Below, piece by piece: positions 13,811 through 24,840 of a stretch of 64,000 nt of DNA. The DNA comes from Fasciolopsis buskii (Eukaryota; Platyhelminthes; Trematoda; Plagiorchiida; Fasciolidae), in contig LUCM01009278.1 of NCBI GenBank assembly GCA_008360955.1, forward strand, positions 1 through 64,000, in the 5' to 3' direction. Both the position numbers and the translations under genes were made by a program. Position 1 is the stretch's first letter; each line of letters starts with the position of its first letter. Below the pieces are notes generated by a model, which did no database searches, had not been told where the DNA came from, and saw only the letters and a list, made by a program, of their open reading frames with translations.

Positions 13811-14332
13811 CGTGCCTATACGAAGCAGTTGACCGGCCAATGTGCGAACCTGACTTAAATGAAACTCTGTGAGCCGCTGAAAGTAAAACAGTTGTGGCTC
13901 CAATGCATGAGAACAAACCTGATGGTCTTCAACAGTATCATCATAGGCGACAGCTGGGTCTCCTCTCCTTGTGCTGTAAGCTCACTTCCATACTCCCTTC
14001 GAAATGAGTAGTTTATTATTTTTCCAATACCAGAGGTGCCTGTCAGAACCAACTTCTTTACTGTTGAACAATGGTCGATATGGAACAAATATCCCTATCA
14101 GTGGAGCATTTTGTCGCCATCCGCTATCGCAATTAAAAACGAAGTATGTAGTTACTGTATATTTCCTCTGCCATTTTTTATCACGCATACTCAACTAACC
14201 AAGTTTATAGTCGCTTCTTAATCTGCGGCTGACAGAAAGGCAAGACCGCCGCTCGTTCCAGAATGTCCGATTATATTTCGATGTTAGCGATTACTTCACC
14301 CTCTGGCTACCGCGGTTTCAGTTGGCCTGGGG
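13811..14332. other. Unassigned DNA
   Basis: Probably the remains of the 3' end of the LINE just upstream, or unrelated spacer. Overlapping chance frames occur on both strands; nothing is recognisable. Confidence 0.4.
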
Positions 14333-14620
14333 TTATCCACCCATGGAAAAATGATGTCTAGTTTCTTTTAAATGCACCATACTTGCATTCACTCTTTCGC
14401 CTCTCTTGTACACCAGCGTTATCACAATAGTGCGAGGCGTGGATCTGGATGCAAAGATTGGTTGAAATGCGATAGATAGGAACAGACGAATATCAGTGGG
14501 CAGCTTATTCCAGAGCGTGGAGTGTTTGAAGCGAAGGAAGTTAGACTTTAATGTTATCGTATGTCGTGAATCGTCGATTCTGGGATTTATGGCATAGAAA
14601 ATAAGATGTCTGAAGGACAT
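14333..14620 (-). mobile_element. 3' fragment of a LINE (end of reverse-transcriptase ORF)
   Basis: A 95-codon minus-strand frame contains the segment HSTLWNKLPTDIR preceded by RHTITLKSNFLRFK. This order (basic residues, a phenylalanine pair, W-N-x-L-P) is typical of the last 60 residues of CR1/jockey-type LINE ORFs. It points opposite to the LINE at 11.5-13.8 kb, so it is a separate insertion. The upstream catalytic domain is not visible. Confidence 0.5.
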
Positions 14621-15838
14621 GTTTTGCAGAATCTGTAGTGAACATTGCGGGACGACAAAGGAGCCTGCGTAAGCCGTGCTAATTTAGGCGCGAAAGCCTG
14701 GACCAAAATAAGCATGGGTGAAGTAGGACCCATGAGTTAGTGCTGAGGAGCAACCAAAGATACTCTCAAAAATTAAACGCTGGACCCTAACTCAGGCGTT
14801 CGTCCACTATTGCTAAACTGGAGAATAAGTAGGGCAATATTGTGAAAGCTGTATGGTTTGGGAAATATATGCCAGTAAGACGCTTTTGATTAGTTTAAAC
14901 GAGACAGAGATCAATTAGATGACTCATCGAGCCGCATCGGCTTGAAGGAACACGTGCATGACCAATTGATTCGCAGACCAAGTACATATGTGTTTAGTCT
15001 AATTTTCCTGTAAACTTACGACACTGTCCGTGGCTTAGATCGTATGGCAGGTGCTTGCCCAAAACTTTCTCTCATAAGAGAGTTAACTTTCCTTGCGTTA
15101 ATAACCTGCGATAACGATACTTATTCCTCGGCCGAAAGAAACGCATTAAGTGACACTATACTCCTGAGGGCAAATGAGCAGTTACGTGTAGCAATGGATC
15201 TGGGAAGCGTATTAGTAACTTTAGCAAGTTTAGAAAGAGGGATGTTTAGCTTATTCTGAGCAACTGACGAACGTGGCTGACGCATTTGGTCAACCTCTGT
15301 ATGGAAATTATTTTTTAAACACGAAAAAATCAAGACGATGTGGGACGTGACACAATAAAAATCTGTGACTAGCTTGCGTAAACATTGTCTTCAAATTTCC
15401 GAAGACATAAGGATAATACGGTATCCTAAATTTGGAGTGCTATTTTTTCGTGAAACAAAGCTAAATTGTTAATTTTTCCTAACTTTTCCTTGATGTGCAA
15501 TTAAATTTTTTTCGCTTATGCAGCGATATCCTGGTCCACAGCCTGCACCGTTTTTGCGGATCTATGGAGCATTAACCCAATTAAAAACTATCCGAAGCAG
15601 ACTTATTCACTCTGTTGCGCGCATAATTCACGTTACCATAGCGATCCTTTGAGGTTCATTAAATACGTAGTTCGCGGGCGGCATCGATCTATGATACCAT
15701 CTGTCAATGCCCTCAGGCTAACATTTGCGCTTGAGATGCGCATCTCCAATGTGTTTCAATACGAAATATCTGTCAGTCCGCCACTAAAGACCGGCCCCAG
15801 AAACTCTCGAGCAGTCTTGCGAGGCAAATTGTATTGCT
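14621..15838. other. Unassigned spacer next to right arm
   Basis: No recognisable gene or element. A 71-codon plus-strand frame (15044-15259) has no family resemblance. The 136-codon frame 15649-16059 runs from this spacer into the right arm and is probably a chance fusion. Confidence 0.5.
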
Positions 15839-16538
15839 TTGGTTTTGCCTGGCAAACTCGTGCCTTGCTCATCACACCTCAGATTCTGGTCGTGTTGTCA
15901 AGGGTGCCGGAGTTATCCGAAGTAGCACACAAGTGCATCTCCATTCTGCGTCTGGTGCTAGTCTTTCGTATCTCATCTGAACCGTCCTTGCACAAACTTG
16001 ATCTTTCATTTTACAAGCCTGTCAAAAATCGAGAAATGTACACAATGATAACAATTTGATTTATCACTCAAATGGAACCGTGGACATATCGAACAACTGG
16101 ATTACCATAGAGAGCGAGAGAAAGCAGACATTTCATACATGCCAGTCATCATTCATCATGGGTCGACCTGCTTCTGTGAGACGTATTGCAACGTAATAGG
16201 GCGTAATGCTCGATGGAGCTGACTCTTCATTCCACATCTCATTGAAACACTTCATATCCGGTCTTTGTACCTCGGAACTTAAGCTAATGAGATACAAAGG
16301 GAAATTATTTGGGTCATTCAAGTAAATAGAGAGAACTTCCGAAGTACTGGCTCCTGGAACTTTGGGCTTTCTGTGCTGTTCGTTGTTGAGCAATTTTCAC
16401 TGCAGTCGCCTTTAGGGTGTCTGGGAGCAGCTGTTGTTGACAGTAATGGTCAGCACTTGGCTTGAAGCAACACAAAATTGGAATGCCAACTGTTTGATTA
16501 CAGAACATTTTTCCAACTAAAATGGCGGGGTACACCGA
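15839..16538 (-). repeat. Right arm of a 700-bp near-perfect inverted repeat
   Basis: Reverse complement of 9680-10379, with one difference found by eye. Outside the arm the sequences differ at once: the left outer flank reads CTTTGTTCCTG, and the right outer flank, reverse-complemented, reads GCGGTCGTTC. The inner flanks also differ, apart from a few bases by chance. No target-site duplication is obvious at the outer ends. About 100 bp near 25.97-26.08 kb looks like a diverged relative of one part of this arm, in the same orientation. Confidence 0.95.
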
Positions 16539-17400
16539 GAACGACCGCGCGAGTGCATCTCCATTTTCCCTGTTTTTTAATGTTTCCTCTGCTCATTCGT
16601 TGCAGAAGTTTGGTATTTCATTGCACACGCTCAGTGAATATTGATCAGTATACGGATTATTTGCATTGTTATTTTTATTATTATCAATGTCTCATATCAA
16701 GCTTATTTCCGTACCGTACATTTCTTTTCCATTGCGGCCCTCTTGATCCAAATGGTTTTTCTGCATTATCCGCGTCCGCATTCGTCGTCCGTTGTTCCGT
16801 ATGTCTCCATTGCCCGCCATTTCCTCGACCCAGTAAACTTTCGACCACAGTGGTAATTCTTTTATATCCCCCGGACGTCACATCCTGGTGTCCCTCCTCG
16901 TTTTTCTTGGCCGCTGAAACTACCTATTGGATCAACGTATCCATCGTGAATCCTCATCGTTGGGATTCTTCACTTTGTTCAACGCTGGAGACTTCTCTGT
17001 CATTACCAGTTTGTGTTCACTCAGGTCACCGCCCCGTGTAACTTCAAATGTTGTTTCTCCCCGTCCGAGTCTCGCTTTCTGTCTCAAGCTAACATTTTCT
17101 AATTTTCTGTCCCGTTGCATTTAAACTATGGCATTATGTTTGTCATCGTCCTGACCCGAAATAGTTTTTCTCAATTCTACATATACAACCGAGGCTCACT
17201 GCTTATATATGCACAGAGCGGAGTGTTGCATTTGTTCCTCATTTATTCCAGGCAACCTCTGGCATTGTCGTTCAAGCTTGCGTCCACGCCACAATCTGTT
17301 AGTGCTTTATCGCATGCCCTGCTGATCCAAGAAGCATACATGTCATTATTTTCGTTATTTTTAGATCAGCCGCGGGCAACAAGGCAGAACCATTTATAAC
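16539..17400 (+). other. Pyrimidine-rich tract with long chance frame
   Basis: The plus strand is rich in C and T with few G. This suppresses stop codons and explains the 187-codon frame 16478-17041, which starts inside the inverted-repeat arm and matches no family. I see no splice-supported exon. It may be the pyrimidine-rich part of an unidentified repeat or spacer. Confidence 0.45.
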
Positions 17401-19395
17401 TCACAGACTCACCTGGACTCCGTTGGCCACTGAGGGTCTCTCATTCTTGTGCACGGATAAATGAGGTGAACTGAAAAAAACCGCTGATGAGAATGTTGCT
17501 TGGCGTTACAGGATGAAAGCCCAATTCTACCCAAAACCTGGAAAATGTTTCCACCCACATGTTCTCTAGACAACGTCTGATCCAAGGAGGCTGAATAATT
17601 GGACATTCCGCCACAACTCCCTAGAATCTTACTTGACTGACACTGGGAGTGGACTCCATATTCACCAAAATTGCAAACAACCACAGGCATCATCGAGCCA
17701 TCCCGTCTTGCCAATGCATGGCGTGGGACCCAGGAGTTATTTGTATACGAAATGGTGCGCATGTGTAACAAGTAGGCGTGGCTGGTTGTGTCCGCTGGGG
17801 ACAGGAGATCGATCCCCGTGGTAGGTATGCAAAACGGGTTACCCGAAGACAACCGTTTACATGGAGCAACATAAGATAAAACTGCGGTATGCAAGCGCTC
17901 TGAAATGGGGAGGTTCTCAGTTGAAGGAGCAGCCACCTTTGCAACAGAAGGTGTGGATCCCTTGGAATCGAGATTTACACAGTCCACTAGGAATGTTCAG
18001 AGGTGTATCTTTGCAATCACACGGACAAAAAAGATCATGTTCTACTTGGTCTGGGTGTATCGCTACTCAGAGTTCGAGGACTAAGGGAAACAGACAAATT
18101 TTTGAGCCTTGATGGACAAAAATCTGCCTCCCCAAGGTACACATTGTGGGTGATTATAACCTACTGCACATGACCTGGTTAATTGGACAATGTATATCGG
18201 GAACTTAGGAAGAATTTCTAGGGTGGCCTGACGCAATTTCCATGCGTCAACATATAAAGAAAAGCACAATATATAGGGCCAGGGGGTACACCATCCCAAA
18301 TGAACCTCGTAATTGCAAAACAGTAGAGGATTATACAACGGCTGAAGCGCTATCTTCCTTGGGGCACAGTGGTAATACGGTCACTCAGTGCATTCTCTTT
18401 GTGGCCTCCAAACGCGACACCTAAGATGGTAAGAAGCCTCAAAGTAGTGGTTGAATGGGAGCTTCGTGATAAGGCCTTAGAGATGGCATGGACCAATAAT
18501 GAATCCAGTGCAGTTAATCCGTGGCAAGTAGTTAAGGCGTTCCTGCTCGTCTCCCCAGATAAGCTTGCGCTGCTAAAGGGACCACAAAAAGGAGGCAGAG
18601 CTGCATGGTAGAAGGCGGGAATACACATGGCGATAAAGCGTCTGGAAAAAAATTGGATTTTGTACAACACCCAATATAAGTGAGGGCAAAAGGTTAGCAC
18701 AAAATGCTGTGTACATCTACGAGGCCAGATCGGCCAATTTCGCAAAGAAACGATCCAAGTAATACAATGCTCACGTACAATCACGTGCAATCATGGCAGA
18801 ATTAGGCTCATTAGTCGCGGGTGGGAACTCCGTTGCGGTGGATGATGGCGGCAAGGTAAAAACACTAAGCGACTAATTTTAGCTCTGCGCATGGTCAGGC
18901 AAGGGCTCTCATAGATAGTTAGGCTTTCCACTCCTGCCACCAAACGAATTGCAAATAACAAAGGGTTTCTTTCCTATACACATATGGGATACGGATGCTA
19001 GTAAATCGGCTAGCCCGGAAGAAACCCACGCGGCTATTACGAAGCCTATTGCCTGACTCTCATCGGGGCCAATTCGAGGATTGCAAAGAACCACTCTGCG
19101 GCAGAGATATTTGCCGCTGTATTGAAAAACGGCAGCGGCGGCAGCTTCCCACAAGGGCCGCCCGCCGCTGGAAGCAATGAATCATAAACCAATCTGCCGG
19201 ACGAGCGCCTAGTGCAAAGTGTTAGAAAGCACCGTTGGAGACTACCTGTCTACATCTAACGCGGAATTCCATTTTATCCCGTTGCTCAGCATGGATTTCT
19301 GAAACAGTGGTCTTGTTTTATAAAGCTCGAGGTGCTGTTTAGATGGAGGAACACGCAGAGTAGCTCAAGGTGTAATATAAGACCGGTTATCTTAA
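17401..19395. other. Unassigned DNA with a 192-codon minus-strand frame
   Basis: The minus-strand frame 17409-17987 (192 codons) and another at 18350-18790 (146 codons) are the longest non-repeat frames outside NAT10. Their translations are rich in Ser, Cys, Pro and His, show no domain I recognise and lack codon-like regularity. They are probably chance frames. A B-box-like word (GGAGATCGATCCC) at about 17.80 kb hints at a SINE, with weak support. Confidence 0.35.
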
Positions 19396-19500
19396 TGCGG
19401 TTCTCGTATTATTTTTGTTTGCTCTCAAACATCGTGGCCCCTAGGAAGTCACTGTCCCCCGACTTTGTACGATTGCATGACCGCCCAAGAATGGCTTCGA
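19396..19500 (-). repeat. Partial LTR, probable 3' LTR of the Gypsy element
   Basis: About 100 bp on the minus strand align with the 3' end of the LTR at 23636-23900: shared words include TCGTAC(G/A)AAGTCGGG, AGTGAC, GCAAACA and ACGAGA. The rest of the LTR is not recognisable here. Its place, at the 3' side of the integrase region on the same strand, fits the downstream LTR of that element. Confidence 0.55.
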
Positions 19501-22500
19501 TTTGGACCACACAGAGCAAGCCGGAAATTTGTGGATGTCTGAGAACCTGGAATCACTCGCCAATGAAAAATGGATTGCCTTGTTGGCTGCCTCGTGGATG
19601 CTAGTCGTTGTAAGTTAAGCCTGCGCCGGACACAACCCAAAAGCCCATTTGGGAGGCAGACGCAGGAGGCGTGATCCACCGGCCCATCAGCGTCTGCACA
19701 TTGCTTCCCACTCGATGTGTGACCGTCGCAACGGTGGACCTGACCACGTCCCACGCTAGTCAGGAACATTCACCAGACGGGTTTGAACACCAGAATCCGA
19801 TCCCGGGTTCTGTTCATTCAGTGGTGCTTGAACGATGTCTGCCGTGGAGATGATTGTTGTGCCGGGGACATTGGGGCCGCCTTAGTCCCGGGGGCTCTTC
19901 TGAGAGAGAGTAAAGCAAAGCAAACTTTTGGGAACGGTGCTTGTGAGCACCCGTGGATGTTCGACTTGTTGGCGAATACCCGAACAGCGTTGTGGTCTGC
20001 ATCCATCAATGCAAAGTGAAGGCGACATGCCTATGGGTGCATAACTTATCGAGACAAACAAATATCACCCTATTAAGTACGGTTATGCATTCACAAACGG
20101 AATAGCATTTAACACCCTGATGTGAAAATAGTAATGAAATCGGAAAAACAAAATGTTTCCTTTACCTCGCCGCCGTAACGACTGCCATGCACTCCCAGGA
20201 CTCCCGGTGCAATGGGTGGCGCCATGGCTCTGTTCCTACCAGAAGCCTTCAAGGGCAGCGCCAGTAGCTGCTGGACTCGACGGGGATGGTAAAGCTCATA
20301 GGATGGGGGGAGTCCATCGTTCAACCCATACTCCACAAGTGCAGGTTTGGTGCGATTGACATCTTATGGTGCAAGCCGGCATCATTCAAAATAAACGTTT
20401 TGGGACTTCATTCATTATGTAAGACGGGCCGGCATGGGGCGCTTGCAATGTTGGTCGATCACCGTCATCGCATATTGGTGAGACAGTTAGAGCGGCTCTA
20501 AGAGATCAACATGCACCTGATGAAAACGTGTCTTGGGCTCGGGGAGCTTAGCCAGTGGAATTTTGGTGTGCCGGCAGAAGTTTACTGTTTGGCACTGAAG
20601 CCAGGTGCAAGACTATCGGCTCACGTTGAGCTTAACGTTGAACCACTCGAAATGCTTGGTTACTAGACCCACAGAAGTAGCTAGAACCGGGTGGCGAGGT
20701 TGTGGGACGCAAGACATGCGGGATAGGGCCAGATGCTGGCGTCGTCGGCCTTGGACAACCTTACGATACGTCTCGGAGAACTATATTATGTGACGCTGTG
20801 TTAATCAACACCACTAAGTTTAAGTAGCTATTCCATCAAAGTTGATCGATGTCAAGATCAATCACCTGGGCCTGTGCCATTGCATCGGGGTCGAGGCTCA
20901 TTGTCGGAGACACAAGTAGCTGGTGTATGCGGGAAATGCATCATCGACTGAGTTGTCTGTCACAGGGAAATGTGAAAAAGGCCTAAGTGGCAAATTTTGC
21001 GCTGCGATCGCCAGTCAAAGGCTGAATAGAACGCATATACTAGCCATAAGTGATTTGTGAAACATTTGATAGGTCGACCATCCAAAAAGTGTCTAAAGCA
21101 CCCCATAGGGAGGTAGGCGGCAAGCGATTGCCTGCCAAACGCGTGAATCTAGACTGTTCCAGCTGGAGCCGCCTGGAAAAGGATGCCAATGGAATGAAAA
21201 ACCTTCGGAATACCGCGGTGTCAAAGCTCCGACTGCAGTGTCTGAGGCGTCCGTTATCGGATGTTGGGTGCCGTAAGGCCGGGGTGTGTGGGTGGCTTTA
21301 TTTTAGTGATAGCGTCTTTGATGGTGTTGATTACCTGTTTCGCGGCCTCGGGAAACGCAAACTTACGCTTAAAATCGTGTAAGAGTTCTGTAAGGAAAGT
21401 AATGGTTTTCAAAATATTGGGGATAAAGGGCCGATAGAAGTTAACAAGGCAGATAAAATGTCGCAATTATCAAAAATGTGAAGGGTGTGCGTAGTCGCGG
21501 AAGGCTTTGACCTCATGCGTCAATGGATTTATACATAAAAACGAGATAATACGCACTAAGAATGTGACACTGGGCATCCCAGTCCCAAATTTTGAAGATT
21601 TGATAGTCACGTTGCAATAGCTAAGGCCACCAAAAAAGCTAATAGGTTAGCTGAATGTTGCTCCTCCGAGTGGATTGCAAATAAAATATCGTTCAGGTAC
21701 ACACACATGTTGTAACCTTCTTGCAACTTCATGCATGAAATCTCGGAAGGTTCGAGTTGCATTGCTGAACCCGGACGGAATCCTCACGAACTCGAATAGT
21801 TCAAAAGGCGTTTCGGGAATGTTTCGATTGTAAGCCCATATTGAGCCGATGCGGATGATGAGTCTGCAACTGAACTGCGACAAATTAGGGCATTGCATAT
21901 GGGAAATGAGCTACATACCGGGAACAGCTGTCTCGTTAGGTGCTCCGTAGTCCCGCAAGGCTCACGTGAAAAGGAGAGGCTCAAGAACTAATAGAAGGTC
22001 GTGTGATGCCCAGTGATCGAAATCTGTCCTGGCTAGGCGGCGCTTGTAAAAAACGAAGGGAAGAGGCTGACTGAAAGTTGGGAGCTCTGTGGTCTCTATA
22101 CGGTGGATTACCTTAGTACTGACAGCAGAAAATGGACCGGCGTGTCGCAGCATGCCCGGGGTAATCATGGATTGGCTCATGGTATGGCTGTCGAGCTATT
22201 GGTTTAGCGTGCTGAGTTGCGATTTTGTTAAAGGCGGCGCAGAAGCCATCCAAGTTCGGCCACGTTTGATGGTCCACTAGTTTCCAGCGTCAAATACCTA
22301 CTAGCAGGTCGAAATGCTGTAGGAAGTCGCCAAAAATAGTTTATGGGATGTCGGCGACCATGAATACCCAACGCAATGTGCGATTCATGCCTTGTTTAGG
22401 GATGAGGAGCGATGCCCGTTCGTTTGGACACCGATGCAGCTTGCAGCCCGTATCATCTCTATTTGTGCAACGGTCGAATTATTTGGGCCAAAAGCGATTA

Positions 22501-23635
22501 TGCTGACCTCGATATCGGTATCCAGGGAGCATCCACAGTTGGTTATGAAGTCCGTGACGGATAGCAGACGACAACTGGTAGATGGCTCGGATTCGTGTGC
22601 CGCAACCATGGACCTGGAACCTCGTTTTCGCTTCGTATTTGGAAATGTGCATCTAGGTTCATATTTTTACTAAACCCCAAAGCGGTTACGGCACTTGCAG
22701 TAAACTTCCAGTGATGGCAGGAAAAGTGGCTGTGGTGATGGTCTAGTGCGCTACCTCGACGCTGGCTGAACCGGTCTCGTGACCGATCTCTATCCACTGT
22801 AAGCCGTTGTAATGACGCGTCGATCCTCGTCATGGTAGTTGTTACCTTGTCCTGTGCAGGTGTGGATACGGCTCTGGAGGGCGAGGAAGCTTTTCATGCT
22901 GAGACGCCTGGACTATGGCGCGACGTGATGTCATCAGCGACTTCTGCGTCCTCCTCTAAAGAATACTTACCAGTAGCACTAAGCTAAGGAAGTAGATGCG
23001 ATTGGAGCCGTTGTAGCCACAGATCTCTTAGCATCGGGTCACCGCCAAACGGTGCGCCCTTGAGACTCCGCAGTTCCCAACGTATCTCTGGTGATCTTTC
23101 ATTCCTGAGCTCGACTCTTCGAAGCAACTGTTGAATGTGCTGATCCTCAGCAGGAGCGGTTCGAATTATGACGGCCTTCAACGCTTCACAACAGCGTAAA
23201 TACACTGTGACTTCCCCAGCTTGAGGGGTTACATCTGGAGGAAGACGGCCCGCATCCCCTCTAAAACGGCGGATGTTGTTAACTATCCTGTAATTCTCGA
23301 AATTTATTTTATCTAAAATAAACTAAAGTTGACGACCGGAAAGCCTGAAGAAAAGTTTATGAAAATTTAGGGCCCCTACGGTTGTGTCTGGCGAGGGTTT
23401 TACTCCGTCAACATTGTGCCGTATTTGAGAGTAATTGTGAGCAAAACGTACAGCAAGATGTCGACAGAAAACCATAGCTGGTAAAAATAAACATGAAAGA
23501 GCGGTGGGCAGCAAAATTTGCTAAAGTTTACCCGCGAAGATAAGACGGCAAACTGAGAGTCAGTAAAAAGAACAGAGACTCACGTGACTAGCCAACTGCG
23601 TCGGATTCACTAAGTTGCGAGACCGATAGTGTTGA
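19501..23635 (-). mobile_element. Gypsy-type LTR retrotransposon, internal region (gag-pol), inactive
   Basis: Minus-strand translation gives the full Ty3/Gypsy order. Gag capsid-like sequence lies at 22984-23205 (TAPAEDQHIQQLLRRVEL, then PMLRDLWLQRL). A degenerate Cys/His knuckle region lies near 22.7 kb. Protease follows at 22385-22609, with DTD at 22514-22522 where DTG is expected. Reverse transcriptase runs from 22.18 to 21.65 kb: IETTELP, PFELFEFVRIPSGFSNA, and YLND at 21688-21699 in place of Y-x-D-D. RT/RNase H connection is at 21254-21466 (LVNFYRPFIPN), and integrase near 20.51 kb (FHQVHVDLLEPL, first Asp of the DDE triad). Frames shift repeatedly and key acidic residues are lost, so it cannot be active. 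Confidence 0.85.
21254..22180 (-). pseudogene. Gypsy reverse transcriptase, broken
   Basis: Three frame-shifted blocks form the RT domain. The N-terminal finger block (VIHRIETTELPTF) is at about 22.10 kb. The palm block (TPFELFEFVRIPSGFSNATR), followed by VYLNDILFAIHSEE, is at 21.66-21.82 kb. The thumb/connection block (FICLVNFYRPFIPNILKT) is at 21254-21466. The active-site motif reads YLND instead of YVDD/YLDD, so the first catalytic Asp is Asn. The domain order and spacing match Ty3/Gypsy pol. Confidence 0.85.
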
Positions 23636-23900
23636 TGTAGATCTCGTTTATGTTTGCTTGCGCTTAGTCTTTGTAACCACCCGGGGGTCACTCTCACCCG
23701 ACTTCGTACGACTGTAGTGCCAACAACCCAGACACCCGACCGATGCAAGAAAAACAGTCAGAATCAGCAGGAGGCTGAGTTTATTTAACATTAGCACGAG
23801 AACCGAGCTTGCGTGAGCAACGCACAAATGGCGACCGCGCTGGTTGTTCAACTTTCGATCGGGCAAGTGATTCGGAGGAACAAACACATGTTACGCTGCA
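23636..23900 (-). repeat. 5' LTR of the Gypsy element (copy 2)
   Basis: On the minus strand it runs from TGCAGCGTAACATG to ACGAGATCTACA (TG...CA ends, 265 bp). An AATAAA-containing stretch lies in the middle, where a poly(A) signal would sit in an LTR. It directly precedes the gag region on the same strand. It aligns end to end with copies at 5686-5941 and 32015-32282. I could not identify a convincing tRNA primer-binding site after it. Confidence 0.75.
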
Positions 23901-24039
23901 GCCCATGTAGTACAGTCACATTTTACTTTGGTAAATCAACGCCCCCTTGTACTGAAGTTCCCAGTCTCTGGCATAGGCGGCAGAGCATTAAGGTGAGTAG
24001 GTGTACTTTTAACTGGTAGGAGTTTTTACGCTAATTAGG

Positions 24040-24840
24040 GTCAGCTAAACCGGACGTACGGCCGGTCACCTTTGTCGTGCACCAGGGCTCGGCACTCGTG
24101 TCACTGCTGTTTATACTGTTTGTCAACGATTGAGCTATGGCATTGAAGATTCCTAGCTTTTTTTCGCGGATGACGCAAAAGTGGTTGGGTCTTCTGCACG
24201 GCCGCTTTTGACAGGTATATCATTCAAGTAGCAAGCTGGACAAAAACAGGGAAAAAAAACATTAAAGGCAAGAAAAAGCCACCTTATTTCAAGAAATTCA
24301 GGTGTTGTGCAGGAGCACGCCAGCATGGTTCTTTTGCAATAAATGCGCTTCACAATGAAAAGGGACTTGGAATTTAATTAACGAAAGACTTAAACTGGGT
24401 TAACCATTGAGCTACTGCTCTTAGAAAGCCAGCTAAGAGCTTCCTGGGCTGAGGCCAGCTCTGTCGTGCCGAATTGCAAAGATTTTTCTTTTCTATATAG
24501 CGCCTGGTCCCTACTGTTACAAACTGATAAGGCCCGTCTACAGAAGGTACAGGCATAAATGAGGGTCGAAGAGTGGTGGTTAGTTTTGGCTTATCTTCGA
24601 AGGAAGACCACAGGGTTAACGACTCGTTGATTGGTGCGTTCGGGATAGTTTAAGGTCCAAGTGGAATTCGCCCCGATGCCTCTCTCCACAAATGCCTGGG
24701 CTTCAAAACCAGGAATGGTGGAAGAAAATTGATAAAGTGTCGATCTCGCCTGGCAGCTAGAGGACAGTTCTTTAGCAACAGGTTGGTACATGGGTTGATA
24801 AGTTGAGACAAATATTGTTCAGGCTTTTAAAGTATAATCA
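24040..24840 (+). mobile_element. CR1-like LINE fragment (RT palm to C-terminus)
   Basis: The translation gives HQGSALVSLLFILFVND (RT block B, usually PQGSVLGPLLF), then FFADDAKVVGSS after a one-base frameshift. The catalytic FADD (24163-24174) is intact. Further on come KGLGI-LTKDLNWVN (24.36 kb) and a tail like RSRLAARGQFFSNRLVH (24.7 kb). Stops and frameshifts make it non-functional. The 5' two thirds of the element are missing. Confidence 0.75.

Noticed and set aside
15649..16059. 136-codon plus-strand frame spanning the inner edge of the right arm
   Set aside because: The frame joins spacer and repeat sequence; its counterpart at the left arm joins unrelated spacer, so it is a chance fusion.
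16478..17041. 187-codon plus-strand frame as a protein-coding gene
   Set aside because: It starts inside the inverted-repeat arm, runs through a pyrimidine-rich tract that lacks stop codons by composition, has no family match and no splice sites.
17790..17830. SINE head around the word GGAGATCGATCCC
   Set aside because: B-box-like word only; no convincing A box and no second copy found.
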